A program made the translations under genes and the position numbers. A stretch of 60,000 bases of DNA from Adiantum capillus-veneris (taxonomy: Eukaryota; Streptophyta; Polypodiopsida; Polypodiales; Pteridaceae): contig CM043970.1 of assembly GCA_014529385.2 (NCBI GenBank), forward strand, positions 40,853,279 through 40,913,278, read 5' to 3'. How positions within the stretch are numbered: the first letter of the stretch is position 1; each line of letters starts with the position of its first letter. Of this stretch, positions 59,300 to 60,000 are shown piece after piece. Below the pieces are notes generated by a model. The model ran no database searches. It worked only from the letters and a program-made list of their open reading frames with translations, and had not been told where the DNA came from.

Positions 59300-60000
59300 T
59301 TAACTTAGCCTACAATGAGCCCCGCTCTTTGTGCTCTGATCGTGTCTCCTGTCTGTAGGCTGTCTCCCATCTGTATCCACTAATGTGAGGCATAGATTGC
59401 CGCCTGATGTGTCTCAGAGTAGAAGACGATGTCTCTCCCAGTAAAACTATCCTCAAAGGCACCCACATCAAGGCGCATAGATCCATTACAATTCCAGGTA
59501 GCAACTTTGAGTGTGGTCCCATAGGTCTCGCACCATCGTGTGGAGCGTCGCTCCAATATCACCACTCTTCCATCTCGGTAAAAGTCAATCTTACCTTTTT
59601 CCCTTGCCGCTTTAATCTCCGGCATTACCTCCTGCATACGAGCGATCTACGAGAGGGTAAGGTCATCCCCGAGAAAGATGCCCGTCTTCTTAAGAGTTGG
59701 TCTCTTCTTCAAAAAGTCCTCCTTCACTTCCATGGAGAGAAAATGAAGAATGATTGCCCTTTCTTTCGAGGTTTCCCCATTGCTTCCATTTTTCTTTTAA
59801 TTGCCCACTTTCCAAGCTTTTGTGTGCATCGGCTCATTGACCCCCATCAAAGCCATGAGTTCTTTTACCTCTTCGTCCACATTATCTCTTTGTCTGTAAG
59901 GCCACAAATTCTCACATGTAAAGCACGCAGACGTCTTCTTTGCTCCCCTTCTAGTGTCAGGTTAATAATGGTGGGTGTGGACGTTGTTTCCTTGCCTTTT
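59300..60000 (-). mobile_element. LINE-A copy 2, ORF1 end and endonuclease start
   Basis: Minus strand: RALIL-like ORF1 end, MQEVMPEIKAAREKGKIDFY, GRVVILERRSTRWCETYGTT, then intact ATWNCNGSMRLDVGAFEDSF and DIVFYSETHQA. Then, after a small shift, MPHISGYRWETAY; homology with copy 1 stops near 59300. The element continues beyond the window. Here the stop between ORF1 and the endonuclease seen in copy 1 is absent, so ORF1 and endonuclease read through in one frame from 59637 to 59380. Confidence 0.85.

Overview
The window reads as nuclear DNA from a land plant with a large, repeat-choked genome. It has a moderate A+T bias, very long (GA)n, (TA)n, (GT)n and poly-G tracts, plant LINEs of DUF4283/zf-RVT type, a CACTA transposon with plant DUF4218/DUF4216 domains, Copia and Ty3-like LTR elements, and GT-AG introns. 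A fern or another non-seed plant would fit, but this is inference only. Bacterial features (operons, ribosome binding sites, CRISPR arrays) are absent.

Only two loci look like host genes. At 14466-15630 (minus) is a small two-exon gene for a secreted six-cysteine protein of the TPD1-like family: exon 1 is a signal peptide and exon 2 the mature domain. At 50026-50854 (minus) are the last two visible exons of an unrecognised membrane protein; a LINE lies just upstream. A third host-derived sequence, a broken intronless DEAD-box helicase fragment at 3425-3935, abuts the 3' LTR of a retroelement.

Layout. 1-5.5 kb: decayed Ty3-like gag/protease, helicase fragment, a 936-bp LTR and tandem repeats. 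5.5-14.4 kb: mostly non-coding, with a DUF4283 LINE relic and a repeat array rich in TTCTAGAA (heat-shock-element-like). 14.4-16.1 kb: the TPD1-like gene. 18.0-34.6 kb: nested transposons. One LINE family (called LINE-C here) lies in several orientations. One minus-strand copy is split by a MITE and by a 1.3-kb miniature LTR element with target duplication GACGT. Another is split by a 9.7-kb CACTA transposon (23295-33001, target duplication CAA), and that CACTA is itself split by a 2.8-kb solo LTR (24629-27434, target duplication CAGCC). 35.4-38.9 kb: a structurally complete but internally deleted Copia element (target duplication GAAAT) that keeps a 500-codon open frame. 40-48 kb: more LINE-C insertions, two with long target duplications and one apparently 5'-inverted. 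50.9-60 kb: a different LINE family (LINE-A) split by a 1.3-kb solo LTR, then LINE-B on the minus strand, then a second LINE-A copy running off the window end.

The elements do not cooperate as a system. The most informative signal is a short palindrome, ACTCACAAnTTGTGAGT-like, at the extreme 3' end of at least nine LINE-C copies, just before the A-tail. Target duplications around several of these copies prove where the element ends, so the palindrome is a conserved terminal feature of the LINE.
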